Counted from the first letter of the stretch, positions 15,806-25,601 are shown. The stretch is 64,000 bases of DNA from Methylococcus geothermalis (GCF_012769535.1 NZ_CP046565.1:620001-684000); one strand, 5' to 3'. Numbers and translations are program-made. Notes: generated from the sequence alone by a model not told the origin.

Positions 15806-17398
15806 TTGATCTCTACAGCCAATGTCACCATGCAGTTCGGCGTCAAGCCGCTGTTCGAAAACGTCTCCGTCAAGTTCGGCGAGGGCAACCGCTATGGCCT
15901 GATCGGGGCCAACGGCTGCGGCAAGTCGACCTTCATGAAAATCCTCGGCGGCGATCTGGAGCCGACCGCCGGTAATGTGTCGCTCGACCTCAACGAGCGC
16001 CTGGGCAAGCTGCGCCAGGATCAGTTCGCGTTCGAGGACCAGCGGGTGCTGGATGTGGTGATGATGGGGCATACCGAGATGTGGGCGGCGATGTCCGAGC
16101 GCGACGCCATCTACGCCAATCCCGAGGCGACCGAGGACGATTACATGCGGGCGGCGGAGCTGGAGGCCACGTTCGCCGAGTACGACGGCTATACCGCCGA
16201 GTCGCGCGCCGGCGAGCTGTTGCTGGGCGTGGGTATTCCGGTGGAGCAGCACCATGGCCCGATGAGCGCGGTGGCGCCGGGTTGGAAGCTGCGCGTGCTA
16301 TTGGCCCAGGCGCTGTTCTCCAACCCGGACATCCTGCTGCTGGACGAGCCCACCAACAACCTGGACATCAACACCATCCGCTGGTTGGAAAACGTGCTGA
16401 ACGAACGCAACAGCACGATGATCATCATTTCGCATGACCGCCATTTCCTGAACAGCGTCTGCACCCACGTGGCGGACATGGATTACGGCGAGCTACGCAT
16501 CTATCCGGGCAATTACGACGATTACATGATCGCTTCCACCCAGGCGCGGGAACGCCTGCTCGCCGACAACGCCAAGAAGAAAGCCCAGATCGCCGAGCTG
16601 CAAACCTTCGTCAGCCGCTTCTCGGCCAATGCCTCCAAGGCCAAGCAGGCCACGTCGCGCGCCAAGCAGATCGAGAAGATCAAGCTGGAAGACATCAAGC
16701 CGTCGAGCCGGGTCAATCCCTTCATCCGCTTCAACCAGGACAAGAAGCTGTACCGCCTGGCGCTGGAGGTGAAGGAGCTGAGCCAGGGTCACGGTGGAAA
16801 AGCGCTGTTCAGCGGGCTGGGCATGATGGTCGAGGCCGGCGAGCGGGTGGCGGTGATCGGCCCCAACGGCATCGGCAAGAGCACCCTGTTGCGCACCCTG
16901 GTGGGCGAACTGGCGCCGCTGGAGGGGACGGTGAAATGGTCGGAGAACGTCAATCTGGGCTATTTCGCCCAGGACCATGCCGCCGATTTCGCCGAGGACA
17001 TGACGTTGTTCGAATGGATGGCGCAATGGAAGCGCGAAGGCGACGACGAGCAAACGGTGCGCGGCACCCTCGGCCGGCTGTTGTTCTCGGCGGACGAAAT
17101 CAAGAAATCGGTCAAGGTGCTGTCGGGGGGCGAGCAGGGACGCATGCTGTTCGGCAAGCTGATATTGCAGCAGCCCAACGTCATGGTGCTGGATGAACCC
17201 ACCAACCATCTGGACATGGAGTCGATCGAGTCGCTCAACACCGCGCTGGAAAACTACCCCGGCACCCTGATCTTCGTCAGCCACGACCGCGAGTTCGTGT
17301 CCTCCCTGGCGACCCGCATCATCGAGCTGACGCCGCGGGGCGTGGTCAACTATAGCGGGACCTACGAGGAATACCTGCGGTCACAGGGCGTGGAATAG
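15806..17398 (+). CDS. ybiT: ABC-F ATPase, YbiT type
   Basis: Cytosolic ABC-F protein with two ABC domains and no membrane segments. Walker A motifs GANGCGKST and GPNGIGKST, a degenerate first and a full second LSGGE signature, and two Walker B motifs followed by EPTNNLD and EPTNHLD are visible. The domains are joined by the charged Arm/linker typical of the family. The sequence follows E. coli YbiT closely and, from the TTG at 15806, has exactly its 530 residues. ABC-F proteins of this branch act on the ribosome; the exact role of YbiT is little known. Confidence 0.85.
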   Translation: MISTANVTMQFGVKPLFENVSVKFGEGNRYGLIGANGCGKSTFMKILGGDLEPTAGNVSLDLNERLGKLRQDQFAFEDQRVLDVVMMGHTEMWAAMSERDAIYANPEATEDDYMRAAELEATFAEYDGYTAESRAGELLLGVGIPVEQHHGPMSAVAPGWKLRVLLAQALFSNPDILLLDEPTNNLDINTIRWLENVLNERNSTMIIISHDRHFLNSVCTHVADMDYGELRIYPGNYDDYMIASTQARERLLADNAKKKAQIAELQTFVSRFSANASKAKQATSRAKQIEKIKLEDIKPSSRVNPFIRFNQDKKLYRLALEVKELSQGHGGKALFSGLGMMVEAGERVAVIGPNGIGKSTLLRTLVGELAPLEGTVKWSENVNLGYFAQDHAADFAEDMTLFEWMAQWKREGDDEQTVRGTLGRLLFSADEIKKSVKVLSGGEQGRMLFGKLILQQPNVMVLDEPTNHLDMESIESLNTALENYPGTLIFVSHDREFVSSLATRIIELTPRGVVNYSGTYEEYLRSQGVE

Positions 17399-17412
17399 GC
17401 GGACAGGGGGCG

Positions 17413-17832
17413 GTGGAAAGGCTGAGAGTCAATGCCCAGGTTTCGATCCCGCTGGACGAGATCGAAATCAGCTTCGTCCGTGCCCAAGGAGCCGGCGGGC
17501 AGAACGTCAACAAGCTGGCCACCGCGGCGCATCTGCGCTTCGACATCGCCGCATCGTCCCTGCCGGAAACCTGCAAGACGCGGCTGCTGGCGTTCCGAGA
17601 CCAGCGGATTTCTTCCGAAGGGGTCATCGTCATCAAGGCCCAGCGCTTCCGCACTCAGGAAAAGAACCGCGAAGACGCGCTGGCCCGGCTGCGCGAACTG
17701 ATCCTGGCGGCGACGGCGCAGAACAAGCCGCGCAAGGCGACCCGGCCGACTTTGGGGTCGCAGCAAAAACGCCTAGAGCACAAATCCAGGCACGGGCAGC
17801 TCAAGAAACTGCGGGGCGGGATCGGCGATTAG
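17413..17832 (+). CDS. arfB: ArfB, peptidyl-tRNA hydrolase / ribosome rescue factor
   Basis: A 139-residue class I release-factor-like protein with the catalytic GGQ (AQGAGGQNVNK, about residues 26-28) and a Lys/Arg-rich tail (SRHGQLKKLRGG) that in ArfB enters the empty mRNA channel. It frees peptides from stalled ribosomes that lack a stop codon. Start is the GTG at 17413, 15 bp after the ABC-F stop, with a G-rich stretch upstream; both genes act on ribosomes and may share a transcript. Confidence 0.88.
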   Translation: MERLRVNAQVSIPLDEIEISFVRAQGAGGQNVNKLATAAHLRFDIAASSLPETCKTRLLAFRDQRISSEGVIVIKAQRFRTQEKNREDALARLRELILAATAQNKPRKATRPTLGSQQKRLEHKSRHGQLKKLRGGIGD

Positions 17833-17847
17833 CGCCGCCGGTTCCGC

Positions 17848-18906
17848 TCAATGCGGTTCGATTGCCGGGCCGGCCGGCGGCGGCGAGGCCATTTCCGCAC
17901 CGAATGCCGGCGTGAAGCGCTCTTTCAACTCGCCATTTTCTCCGTAGATCAGCAATGCCTTGAGCCCTTCCTGCTCGGCGACGGCGTAGCCCTTCTGTTC
18001 GCCCAGACACAATAGGGCCGTGGACCAAGCGTCGGCCCAGGTGGGGTCGGGATGCAGCAACGTAGTCGATAGCAGGTGATGGTCGACCGGGCGTCCGGTC
18101 TTCGGGTCGATGATGTGAGAGTAGGCCTTGCCCTTGTCTTTGAAGAAATTGCGGTAGGTGCCCGAGGTCATGATGGCCGTGCCGGTGGTCTGGTGAATAT
18201 CCAGTATCCGTTCGACTTCGCGGGTATAGGGCGTGGGCTTTTCCACGGCCACACGCCAGGGATTGCCGTTGGCCTTGCGGCCCTTGACCTGCATTTCGCC
18301 GCCGACCTCGACCAGGTAGTTCCGGATGCCCTTCGCTTCCAGCAGACCGGCGACGCGGCCGACGGTATAGCCCTGGGCGATGGAGGACAGGTCGATGCGC
18401 AGCGCCGGATCCTTTTTACGGAGGCGGTGCCCGGGGACGTCGACTTCGAGCTTGTCCATGCCGATATGCGGCAGCACGGCGGCGATTTCGGCGTCGGTGG
18501 GCACCCGGTTCTGGTGGCGGGAGAAACCCCAAAGGTCGAACAACGGCTTGATGGTCAAGTCGTAGCAGCCTTCAGTCTTGTCGTGAACCTGGCGGGCGAT
18601 ATCGACCAGTTCGGCGATTTCGGGCGATACGGCCAGCCAGTCGGTGGTGGCTTCGCGGTTGATTCGGGAGATTTCCGAATCTTCCCGGTAGTTCGAGAGT
18701 TTGAGGTCGATGTCGTTGTAGGCCGCGTCGATCGCTTGCTTCAATTCGGCCTGATTCACTTGCAGGCCGTCGAGCACCATCTTGATGTGATAGCTCGTGC
18801 CCTGCACTTCACCCGAGAGCAGGGTTTCGCTCTCGCCGGACTGGCAGGCGGCGAGCGCGGCGCCGAGCAGGAGTCCGCCGAAACGGCGCAGAATCGGAAG
18901 CATCAT
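17848..18906 (-). CDS. apbE: ApbE, FAD:protein FMN transferase (lipoprotein)
   Basis: About 352 residues. The signal ends in AALAAC, a lipobox, so the protein is probably anchored at the periplasmic membrane face. It has the ApbE motifs VQGTSYHIK near the N-terminus, DLSSIAQGYTVG, VEVGGE and the metal-binding D near TWADAWST. It flavinylates Thr residues of proteins such as Nqr or Rnf subunits using FAD and Mg2+. I start at the tandem ATG at 18906/18903. No target protein is encoded nearby. Confidence 0.88.
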   Translation of the reverse strand: MMLPILRRFGGLLLGAALAACQSGESETLLSGEVQGTSYHIKMVLDGLQVNQAELKQAIDAAYNDIDLKLSNYREDSEISRINREATTDWLAVSPEIAELVDIARQVHDKTEGCYDLTIKPLFDLWGFSRHQNRVPTDAEIAAVLPHIGMDKLEVDVPGHRLRKKDPALRIDLSSIAQGYTVGRVAGLLEAKGIRNYLVEVGGEMQVKGRKANGNPWRVAVEKPTPYTREVERILDIHQTTGTAIMTSGTYRNFFKDKGKAYSHIIDPKTGRPVDHHLLSTTLLHPDPTWADAWSTALLCLGEQKGYAVAEQEGLKALLIYGENGELKERFTPAFGAEMASPPPAGPAIEPH

Positions 18907-19007
18907 GTCAGTCTCTCGGCGTGGTTCGGAAGTCGAGCCGGGCACTTGCGTGGGAAAAGGGCGGGCTAGCGGGTATCATATGCCGCCTTTGGCATACCTG
19001 TGCCGGC

Positions 19008-19265
19008 TTAGCGCGGATCGGGCGGGACGGTTTGAGACGGCGCGCTGGGGGCACCGGGCCGCAGTCCGTGCGGACGCAGGAAGCCGAGCGCGTAGCCCAG
19101 CAAGAGCGCCAGGAACAGTGCGATCGACAGCCCGATGCGCAGCGTCAGGGCGCGCACGGTGCGGGGCGAGCGGCGGTCGCCATCCTTGACCAGATAGAAC
19201 AAGGCGGAACCCAGGCTGGCAACGATCACGACCAGTACCAGCACGATGAGAATTTTTGGCAGCAT
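19008..19265 (-). CDS. DUF2909 twin-transmembrane protein
   Basis: An 85-residue protein with two membrane helices (residues ~3-25 and ~45-65) and a Pro-rich tail, the DUF2909 pattern. Members lie in cytochrome c oxidase gene clusters. Here it diverges from surf1, which fits that context, but no cox subunit genes are in the window. Function is unknown. Confidence 0.7.
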   Translation of the reverse strand: MLPKILIVLVLVVIVASLGSALFYLVKDGDRRSPRTVRALTLRIGLSIALFLALLLGYALGFLRPHGLRPGAPSAPSQTVPPDPR

Positions 19266-19306
19266 GTTCGGAATCCTGGGCGGCGAATGCGGCAGGCGCT
19301 GGCCGA

Positions 19307-20059
19307 ATGTTAAAAATGGCGCATTATAGCTTCAAACCCTCCGGGGTTGCGGTCATCGGTGTCGCGCTGGCGCTCCCCTTGTTTTGTGCGCTCGGCGTCT
19401 GGCAGTTGAACCGGGCCGCCGAGAAACGGGCGCTGCAGGCGCAATGGGCCAGCCAGTCGGCGGAACCGGCATGGCGGCTGGGCGCGCCGACGGCGGAAGC
19501 CGAGCCGCCGCGCTATCGGCGCGTGACGGCGAAGGGCAGATACGATGCGGACCACCAGTTCCTGCTGGACAACCAGATTCACGGCGGGCAGGCCGGTTAC
19601 CACGTGCTCACCCCGCTCCGGCTCGACGGTTCGGATCGGGCGGTGCTGGTCAACCGCGGCTGGATTCCCGCCGGGCCGGATCGGCAGCGGCTTCCCGAGC
19701 TGGCGATCCCGGCGCCGGCGGTCGAGCTGACCGGCATGGTGGAGCGCTTCCCGGCCGTGGGCTTGAAGCTGGAAGGCGCGGAAATCCCACAGCCCGGCTG
19801 GCCGGCGATGGTGCAGGTGCTGGAGCGGGAGCCGCTGGAACAGCGCCTGGGCTACCGTCTGCTGTCCTATCAGGTGTTGCTGGACGAGCGGGAGGACCAA
19901 GGCTTCGTGCGCGACTGGAAGCCTGCCAGCGTCGATCCGGACAAGAGCACCGGCTATGCCCTCCAGTGGTTTTCCTTCGCCGCGGTCGCGCTGGGGCTGT
20001 TTCTCCGGCACGGCTTCAAGGCGGCGCGCCCCGCGCAACCCCCGACGATTTCTCCCTGA
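19307..20059 (+). CDS. SURF1 family cytochrome oxidase assembly protein
   Basis: About 250 residues with one membrane helix at each end and a periplasmic domain between them. Family motifs are visible: LGVWQLNRAAEKR after the first helix, then FLLDNQIHGGQAGYHVLTPL and VLVNRGWIPAG. SURF1 supports heme a insertion into subunit I of the oxidase, consistent with the heme A synthase encoded 0.7 kb downstream. The ATG at 19307 is used; an in-frame ATG at 19316 is equally possible. Confidence 0.85.
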   Translation: MLKMAHYSFKPSGVAVIGVALALPLFCALGVWQLNRAAEKRALQAQWASQSAEPAWRLGAPTAEAEPPRYRRVTAKGRYDADHQFLLDNQIHGGQAGYHVLTPLRLDGSDRAVLVNRGWIPAGPDRQRLPELAIPAPAVELTGMVERFPAVGLKLEGAEIPQPGWPAMVQVLEREPLEQRLGYRLLSYQVLLDEREDQGFVRDWKPASVDPDKSTGYALQWFSFAAVALGLFLRHGFKAARPAQPPTISP

Positions 20060-20077
20060 TTCCCTGAACCGACAGCC

Positions 20078-20680
20078 ATGGCACTCACTCCGACCCAACG
20101 GCGCAACCAGCGTACCATCATCATCATCGTCCTGATTTGCATCGTGCCGTTCGGCGCGGCCTGGTATTTCGCACGCCATCCGCACCTGGTGACGGGTGAG
20201 CTGGGCAATGTCGGGCACCTCGTCTCTCCCGCCGTACCGCTGAGCTATGGCGAGTTGCTCGGGGCGCCGATCACCTCCCAGGAATCCATGGAGCAGCTCA
20301 AGGGGCGCTGGATCGTCCTGAGCGTCGCCGACGGTCCCTGCGTCGAGCCGTGCCGGCAAAACCTCTACAAGACGCGCCAGATGCGGCTGATGTTGAATAA
20401 GGAGATTCCGCGGGTGCGTCGCCTGCTGCTGCTGACCGATCCGGGCGCGGCGGGGCCGCTGGCCGACTGGCTGAAGCAGGACGAATTCCTGGCCATGGCG
20501 GGTCTGGCGCCTTCCTTGCGGGAAAAGCTGGAAAAGGCGGCCGGCGGGTCCTTGCAGCCGGGCCAGATCCTGCTGCTCGATCCCCTCGGCAACTTGATGA
20601 TGTATTACGATGCGGATTTCGATCCCTACGGCGTGCTGAAAGACCTCAAGCACCTGCTCCGCGCCTCCCAGATCGGCTGA
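20078..20680 (+). CDS. Membrane-anchored thioredoxin-like oxidase assembly protein
   Basis: A 200-residue protein with one N-terminal helix (about residues 14-30) and a periplasmic domain. CVEPC around residue 88-92 is a CxxxC pair as in SCO-type copper chaperones. The C-terminal LLLDPLGNLMMYY strand also fits a thioredoxin-like fold. It lies 18 bp after surf1 and just before the heme A synthase domain, so it probably belongs to the same assembly operon. It is more divergent than true SCO1. Confidence 0.7.
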   Translation: MALTPTQRRNQRTIIIIVLICIVPFGAAWYFARHPHLVTGELGNVGHLVSPAVPLSYGELLGAPITSQESMEQLKGRWIVLSVADGPCVEPCRQNLYKTRQMRLMLNKEIPRVRRLLLLTDPGAAGPLADWLKQDEFLAMAGLAPSLREKLEKAAGGSLQPGQILLLDPLGNLMMYYDADFDPYGVLKDLKHLLRASQIG

Positions 20681-20714
20681 CGCCGAAGGGCCCATGACTT
20701 AGAACAACATCGCC

Positions 20715-22703
20715 ATGTTCAGAAAGCTTACTTTCCTTGGTTTGATCCTCCTGCTGAGCGCGCTGCTGATCGGCACCTTCCTCCGCGTTGCCGATGCCGG
20801 CCTCGGCTGTCCCACCTGGCCCGGCTGTTATGGCGCGCCCATCGTCGACGAGCAGTCCGCGGCGATGCTGGCCGCGGTCGGCGGCAAGGCCCTGCAATGG
20901 CTGTGGCTGGGCTGGGTTCACCTTTATCTGGGCGGCGCCTTCGGCGTGCTGATGCTGGTGCTGGTTGCCATGGTCTGGCGGCTGCCGGCCCACCGTGCCA
21001 GGGCTGCGTCGCTGTTGGCGGCACTGCTGATATTGCTGGGAGTACAGGCCGCGCTGGGTTTGTGGGGGCACTACGCCACCCCGATGCCATTGGTTTCCGC
21101 CGCCCATCTATTCACCGGTTTTCTGACCCTCGGCTGCGCTTACTGGCTCCATCTCGGCGTCAAGCCCGGCGTGGACGAGACGGTGGTACGGGGAGCCACG
21201 GGTTTGCGCCTCCTGGCCCGTCTCGGCCTGGCGCTGCTGTTGGCCGAGATTGCGCTGGGCGGCTGGACCGAGGCCCAGCGCGCCGGCCTCGCCTGCCCGG
21301 ATTTTCCGACCTGCCTGGGCCAGCCCTGGCCGGACGTGGACTGGCGGCACGGTTTCACGCTCTGGCCCAACATCGCGGCCGACTACTCGGGCGGCGTGCT
21401 GCCCGCGGAAGCGCGGGCGGCCATCCATTTCGCCCATCGGCTCGGCGCCGTGGCGGTGTTCCTGGTGCTGAGCCTCTTGGCCACGGGCGCCAGCTCCAAC
21501 CGCAACGCCGCCCCGATCAGCAAGCCGGCGGTGCTGCTGAGCTTCCTGCTGCTGCTGCAGATCGTCCTGGGCATCCTGAATGTGCTGCTGCGGCTGCCGG
21601 TGGCGGTGGCGGTGGCGCATCAGGCCGTGGCGGCGCTGCTGCTGCTCAACGTGGTGCATCTCAACGTCTATCTGCGCCGGCGCCTCCCGGAGACGGCCGC
21701 CGTGCCCGAAGCGGTGCCCGTGCGCCCGCCAATCGAAGCGGTACCTCCGCCGCCGGCGCCGGAAACCCTGTTCGAGCGCCTGCGCGGCCAGCTCGGCAAG
21801 ACCCGCAGCGGCCTGACCGGTTTTCTTTCCTCCCTGGGCCGTGGCCGCATCGATCGTGAGCTGCTGGACGAGATCGAAGAGCGACTGCTGATGGCCGATG
21901 TCGGCATCAACGTGACCCGCGACATCATCGCCGATCTGGGCCATGGGCTGGAGAAGCAGGAGCTGGCCGACGGCGAATCCCTGCGCAACCGAGTGCGCGG
22001 ACGCCTGCTCGACATCGTCCGCCCCTGCAGCGTGCCGCTGGTCATCCCGCCGGAGGTGCGGCCTTTCGTCATCCTGGTGGTGGGGGTCAACGGCGTGGGC
22101 AAGACCACGACCATCGGCAAGCTCGCCAAACGGCTGCAGAACGACGGCTACAGCGTCATGCTGGCCGCCGGGGACACCTTCCGCGCCGCCGCCGTCGAGC
22201 AGCTCCAGACCTGGGGCGAGCGCAACAAGATCGCGGTGATCGCCCAGCACAGCGGGGCCGATTCGGCCTCGGTGATCTACGATGCCGTGGAGGCCGCCAA
22301 GGCGCGCGGGGTCGACGTGCTGATCGCCGATACCGCGGGCCGGTTGCATACCAAGTCGAACCTGATGGAGGAACTGAGCAAGATCAAGCGCATCATCGGC
22401 CGCCTCGACGAGACCGCACCGCACGAGGTCCTGCTGGTGCTGGACGCCGGTACGGGCCAGAACGCCATGTCCCAGGCCAGGTTGTTCAACGAAGCGGTCG
22501 GCCTCACCGGCCTGGCGGTGACCAAGCTGGACGGCACGGCCAAGGGCGGGGTGATTTTCGCGCTGGCGCAGCAGTTCGGGATTCCGATACGCTACATCGG
22601 CATCGGGGAAGGCATCGACGATCTGCGCGATTTCGACGCCACCCAGTTCATCGATGCCTTGTTCGCCGAGGAAGAGACGAGCGGAACCGCCCGCCTGCAT
22701 TAA
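20715..22703 (+). CDS. Fusion: heme A synthase (CtaA) + SRP receptor FtsY
   Basis: One open frame of 662 codons with no stop or frameshift. Residues 1-~325 are CtaA/Cox15: about eight membrane helices, DAGLGCPTWPGCYG, ACPDFPTCLGQPWP, and His residues in WVHLYLG, AAHLFTG, IHFAHRLG and AVAHQAV. CtaA converts heme O to heme A. Residues ~330-350 are a Pro-rich linker. The rest is the FtsY NG domain: GVNGVGKTTT, AAGDTFRAAA, DTAGR and TKLDG. FtsY docks signal-recognition particles at the membrane, and ftsE-ftsX follow as in other gammaproteobacteria. An in-frame GTG at 21702, with GGAG at 21689-21692, could also start a free FtsY. The usual acidic A domain of FtsY is missing. Confidence 0.85.
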   Translation: MFRKLTFLGLILLLSALLIGTFLRVADAGLGCPTWPGCYGAPIVDEQSAAMLAAVGGKALQWLWLGWVHLYLGGAFGVLMLVLVAMVWRLPAHRARAASLLAALLILLGVQAALGLWGHYATPMPLVSAAHLFTGFLTLGCAYWLHLGVKPGVDETVVRGATGLRLLARLGLALLLAEIALGGWTEAQRAGLACPDFPTCLGQPWPDVDWRHGFTLWPNIAADYSGGVLPAEARAAIHFAHRLGAVAVFLVLSLLATGASSNRNAAPISKPAVLLSFLLLLQIVLGILNVLLRLPVAVAVAHQAVAALLLLNVVHLNVYLRRRLPETAAVPEAVPVRPPIEAVPPPPAPETLFERLRGQLGKTRSGLTGFLSSLGRGRIDRELLDEIEERLLMADVGINVTRDIIADLGHGLEKQELADGESLRNRVRGRLLDIVRPCSVPLVIPPEVRPFVILVVGVNGVGKTTTIGKLAKRLQNDGYSVMLAAGDTFRAAAVEQLQTWGERNKIAVIAQHSGADSASVIYDAVEAAKARGVDVLIADTAGRLHTKSNLMEELSKIKRIIGRLDETAPHEVLLVLDAGTGQNAMSQARLFNEAVGLTGLAVTKLDGTAKGGVIFALAQQFGIPIRYIGIGEGIDDLRDFDATQFIDALFAEEETSGTARLH

Positions 22704-22707
22704 GCCC

Positions 22708-23370
22708 GTGCTGGAATTCAAAGAGGTCTACAAGCGCTATCCCGAGTTCGGTGACGCGCTGCACGACGTCAGCTTCCATATCGGGCGCGGCGAGCGGGTA
22801 TTCCTCACCGGGCATTCCGGCGCCGGCAAGAGCACCCTCTTCAAGCTGGTCGCCGTGATCGAGCGGGCGACGCGCGGCCAGATCGTGCTGGACGGCCAGA
22901 ACATCACCCGGGCCTCCAACCGGGAGATTCCTTACATCCGGCGCAAGCTCGGCCTGATCTTTCAGGACTACAAGCTGTTGTACGACCGCTCCGTGTTCGA
23001 AAATGTGGCTTTGCCGCTGATCATCGCCGGATTCAACCCCGGCGAAGTCAGCCGACGGGTGCGTGCGGCGCTGGGCAAAGTGGGCTTGTTGTCCAAGGAG
23101 AAACGGCTGCCGCAGACGCTGTCGGGGGGCGAGCAGCAGCGCGTCGGCATCGCCCGGGCGATCGTCCACAAGCCGGATTTCATCCTTGCCGACGAGCCCA
23201 CCGGCAACCTCGATCCGGAAGCGGCGCGGGAAGTCATGGACATCTTCCTCGACTTCAACGGACTTGGCGTCACCCTGCTCATCGCCAGTCACGACGAGCA
23301 ACTGATTTCCCGCGCCGGCGGGCGGGTGCTGCGCCTCCAGCACGGGACTCTTTCGGAGTCGGCGGCATGA
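22708..23370 (+). CDS. ftsE: FtsE, cell-division ABC ATPase
   Basis: A 220-residue ATPase with Walker [11 protein letters not shown]-loop FQDYKLL, signature LSGGEQQR and Walker [13 protein letters not shown]. With FtsX it forms the complex that activates septal murein hydrolases through EnvC. The GTG at 22708 lies four bases after the FtsY stop and gives the standard family length; upstream in-frame codons belong to the FtsY end. It overlaps ftsX by four bases (ATGA). Confidence 0.93.
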   Translation: MLEFKEVYKRYPEFGDALHDVSFHIGRGERVFLTGHSGAGKSTLFKLVAVIERATRGQIVLDGQNITRASNREIPYIRRKLGLIFQDYKLLYDRSVFENVALPLIIAGFNPGEVSRRVRAALGKVGLLSKEKRLPQTLSGGEQQRVGIARAIVHKPDFILADEPTGNLDPEAAREVMDIFLDFNGLGVTLLIASHDEQLISRAGGRVLRLQHGTLSESAA

Positions 23371-24365
23371 AGCGCCAGCGTCGCCGCGTTCAGCGCCACC
23401 CCGCGCCGTCTTCGCGCCGGCGGCGCAGCGGACCTACCTTGGCCGACCGGTTGCAGAGCTATCTGGTTTCGCATGTGCACACCGCAAAAGAGGCGCTGCG
23501 GCGGATGCGGCGTACGCCTTTCGCCATGGCGCTGACCCTCCTGGTCATCGCCGTGACCCTGGCGCTGCCCACCAGTTTTCACCTGCTGGTGAAGAATCTC
23601 CGCATGGTCGGGGGGGACCTGGAGGCGACCAACGAGATTTCGCTATACCTCAAGCCCGATCTGTCCAACGACGCCGGGCGCAAGCTGGCGGACCGGTTGA
23701 AAAGCCATGCGCAGATCGCCGAGACGCGGGTCGTCACCAAGGAAGCCGGCATCGAGCAATTGAAGACCTACAGCGGTTTCGGCGAAGCCTTGTCGACCCT
23801 GAATTTCAACCCGCTCCCCGTGGTGATCGGCATACGCCCCAAGGATTCCCTGGCCCAGCCCGAGCAGGTGGAGCGCTTGGTCGCCGAACTGAAAGCCCTG
23901 CCCGAAGCCGATCTAGTGCAGAGCGACATCCAGTGGATGCACCGTCTGCACGCCATGCTCCAGGTCGCCGAACGCAGTTTTGGCGTCCTGGGCGTGCTGC
24001 TGGGGGCGGCGGTCGTGTTCATCATCGGCAACACCATTCGCCTGGAGCTGTACGGACGCCGGGAGGAAATCATCGTGCAGAAGCTGCTGGGCGCGACCGA
24101 CCGCTTCATCCGGCGGCCTTTTCTCTACACCGGTTTCTGGTTCGGTTTTCTCGGCAGCATCGGCGCCTGGATCGTCGTCGGCGTCATGCTCCTGGTCGTC
24201 AGGGCGCCGATCCATCAGCTCAACATGCTGTACGGCAGCGATTTTTCCCTGGCTTTCCTCGGTTTCCAGGAATCGGTGCTGCTTGTCGGCATCGCCTGCT
24301 TCCTGGGCGTCGCCGGCGCCTTTGCGGTACTCATCCAGCATCTGCGAGATGTGCGGCCCGGATGA
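23367..24365 (+). CDS. ftsX: FtsX, cell-division membrane protein
   Basis: A 332-residue protein with a long basic cytosolic N-terminus (residues 1-~45), a first helix (MALTLLVIAVTLALP), a periplasmic domain (about 70-190) and three further helices. The QSDIQWMHRLHAML stretch and LYGRREEIIVQKLLGAT are typical of FtsX. It is the membrane partner of FtsE and starts within the last codons of ftsE. Confidence 0.92.
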   Translation: MKRQRRRVQRHPAPSSRRRRSGPTLADRLQSYLVSHVHTAKEALRRMRRTPFAMALTLLVIAVTLALPTSFHLLVKNLRMVGGDLEATNEISLYLKPDLSNDAGRKLADRLKSHAQIAETRVVTKEAGIEQLKTYSGFGEALSTLNFNPLPVVIGIRPKDSLAQPEQVERLVAELKALPEADLVQSDIQWMHRLHAMLQVAERSFGVLGVLLGAAVVFIIGNTIRLELYGRREEIIVQKLLGATDRFIRRPFLYTGFWFGFLGSIGAWIVVGVMLLVVRAPIHQLNMLYGSDFSLAFLGFQESVLLVGIACFLGVAGAFAVLIQHLRDVRPG

Positions 24366-24458
24366 GTCGATGCACCAGGACTTTGCCTTGACATGGCGCG
24401 CATCGGCGCCTAGCATGGATGGGTTTTTTTGTTGGCGGGTGCGCTGATAACAACTCTA

Positions 24459-25481
24459 ATGAACAATCAAGCTGTCTCCGATCCAGGGTCCGCTGACCTT
24501 TGCGGTTCCCGCGAGGTTTTTGCCGGTATCCGGCGTCTTGTCGACGACGAGGCCGCGGTGGTCGATCGCTTGATCCTGCGCGAGTTGCATTCCGATGTGG
24601 TGCTCATCAATCAGATCGGGCAGTACATCGTCGGCAGCGGGGGCAAACGTCTGCGTCCGATGCTTCACCTGCTTTCGGCCAAGGCGTTGGGATATTCGGG
24701 AGACCACCATACCACCCTGGCGGCGGTCATCGAATTTATCCATACCGCGACATTGCTGCATGATGACGTCGTTGACGAATCCGTGTTGCGGAGGGGGCAG
24801 GACTCGGCAAACGCCTTGTGGGGCAATTCCGCCAGCGTGTTGGTGGGTGACTATCTGTATTCGCGCTCCTTCGAGCTGATGGTGCGAGTCCAGAGCATGC
24901 GGGTGATGGACATTCTGTCGCGCACCACCACCGCCATTGCCGAAGGCGAAGTCTTGCAGTTGCTCAACTGCAATAATCCGTCGACCGACGAGCGGCAATA
25001 CCTGGACGTCATCTCCCGCAAGACCGCGATTTTGTTCAGTGCCGCCGCCCAGCTTGCCGCCGTGCTTGCAGGATCATCGTCCGAAGTCGAGGAGGCCCTG
25101 AAAAATTATGGGACGTATCTGGGCATGGCCTTCCAGCTCAAGGACGACGTGCTGGACTATATGGCCGATCCCGAACAGTGGGGAAAGAACCTCGGGGATG
25201 ATCTCGCCGAGGGCAAGCCTACCCTGCCATTGATCTATGCGCTGTCCCAGTCGTCAGGGGCGGATGCGGCCATGTTGCGGCATGCGGTAGAACACGGCGA
25301 ACGAGAACATTTCAAAAAAGTGTATGCGGTCATTGAGTCGACCGATGCAATCTCGTATACTGAGCGGCGTGCCAGGGACGCTGCGAACAGGGCCATCGAA
25401 CAGGTTTCCCATCTTCCCGAGAGTGATTACAAGGATGCCCTGATCGCTCTTGCGCAGTTCGCGGTTGATCGCGGTTACTGA
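24459..25481 (+). CDS. ispB: Polyprenyl diphosphate synthase (IspB type)
   Basis: About 340 residues, all-helical trans-prenyltransferase. Both aspartate motifs are present: LLHDDVVDES (first DDxxD) and LKDDVLDY (second). GGKRLRP is the IPP-binding region. The bulk near the first motif and the length fit long-chain synthases such as octaprenyl diphosphate synthase for ubiquinone side chains; the chain length is inferred. Start is the ATG at 24459. A tRNA-Pro gene follows 21 bp after the stop. Confidence 0.88.
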   Translation: MNNQAVSDPGSADLCGSREVFAGIRRLVDDEAAVVDRLILRELHSDVVLINQIGQYIVGSGGKRLRPMLHLLSAKALGYSGDHHTTLAAVIEFIHTATLLHDDVVDESVLRRGQDSANALWGNSASVLVGDYLYSRSFELMVRVQSMRVMDILSRTTTAIAEGEVLQLLNCNNPSTDERQYLDVISRKTAILFSAAAQLAAVLAGSSSEVEEALKNYGTYLGMAFQLKDDVLDYMADPEQWGKNLGDDLAEGKPTLPLIYALSQSSGADAAMLRHAVEHGEREHFKKVYAVIESTDAISYTERRARDAANRAIEQVSHLPESDYKDALIALAQFAVDRGY

Positions 25482-25502
25482 CAAATGACCCAGCACAGAT
25501 TT

Positions 25503-25579
25503 CGGGGTGTAGCTCAGCCTGGTAGAGCACTGCTTTCGGGAGGCAGTGGCCGGAGGTTCGAATCCTCTCACCCCGACCA
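25503..25579 (+). tRNA. tRNA-Pro (anticodon CGG)
   Basis: A full cloverleaf of 77 bases: acceptor stem CGGGGTG/CACCCCG, D arm GCTC...GAGC, anticodon stem CTGCT/GGCAG with loop TTCGGGA, T arm GGAGG/CCTCT, and an encoded CCA. The anticodon reads CCG codons. Confidence 0.95.
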
Positions 25580-25601
25580 AAAATCCCGTTAATCCAATCC
25601 C

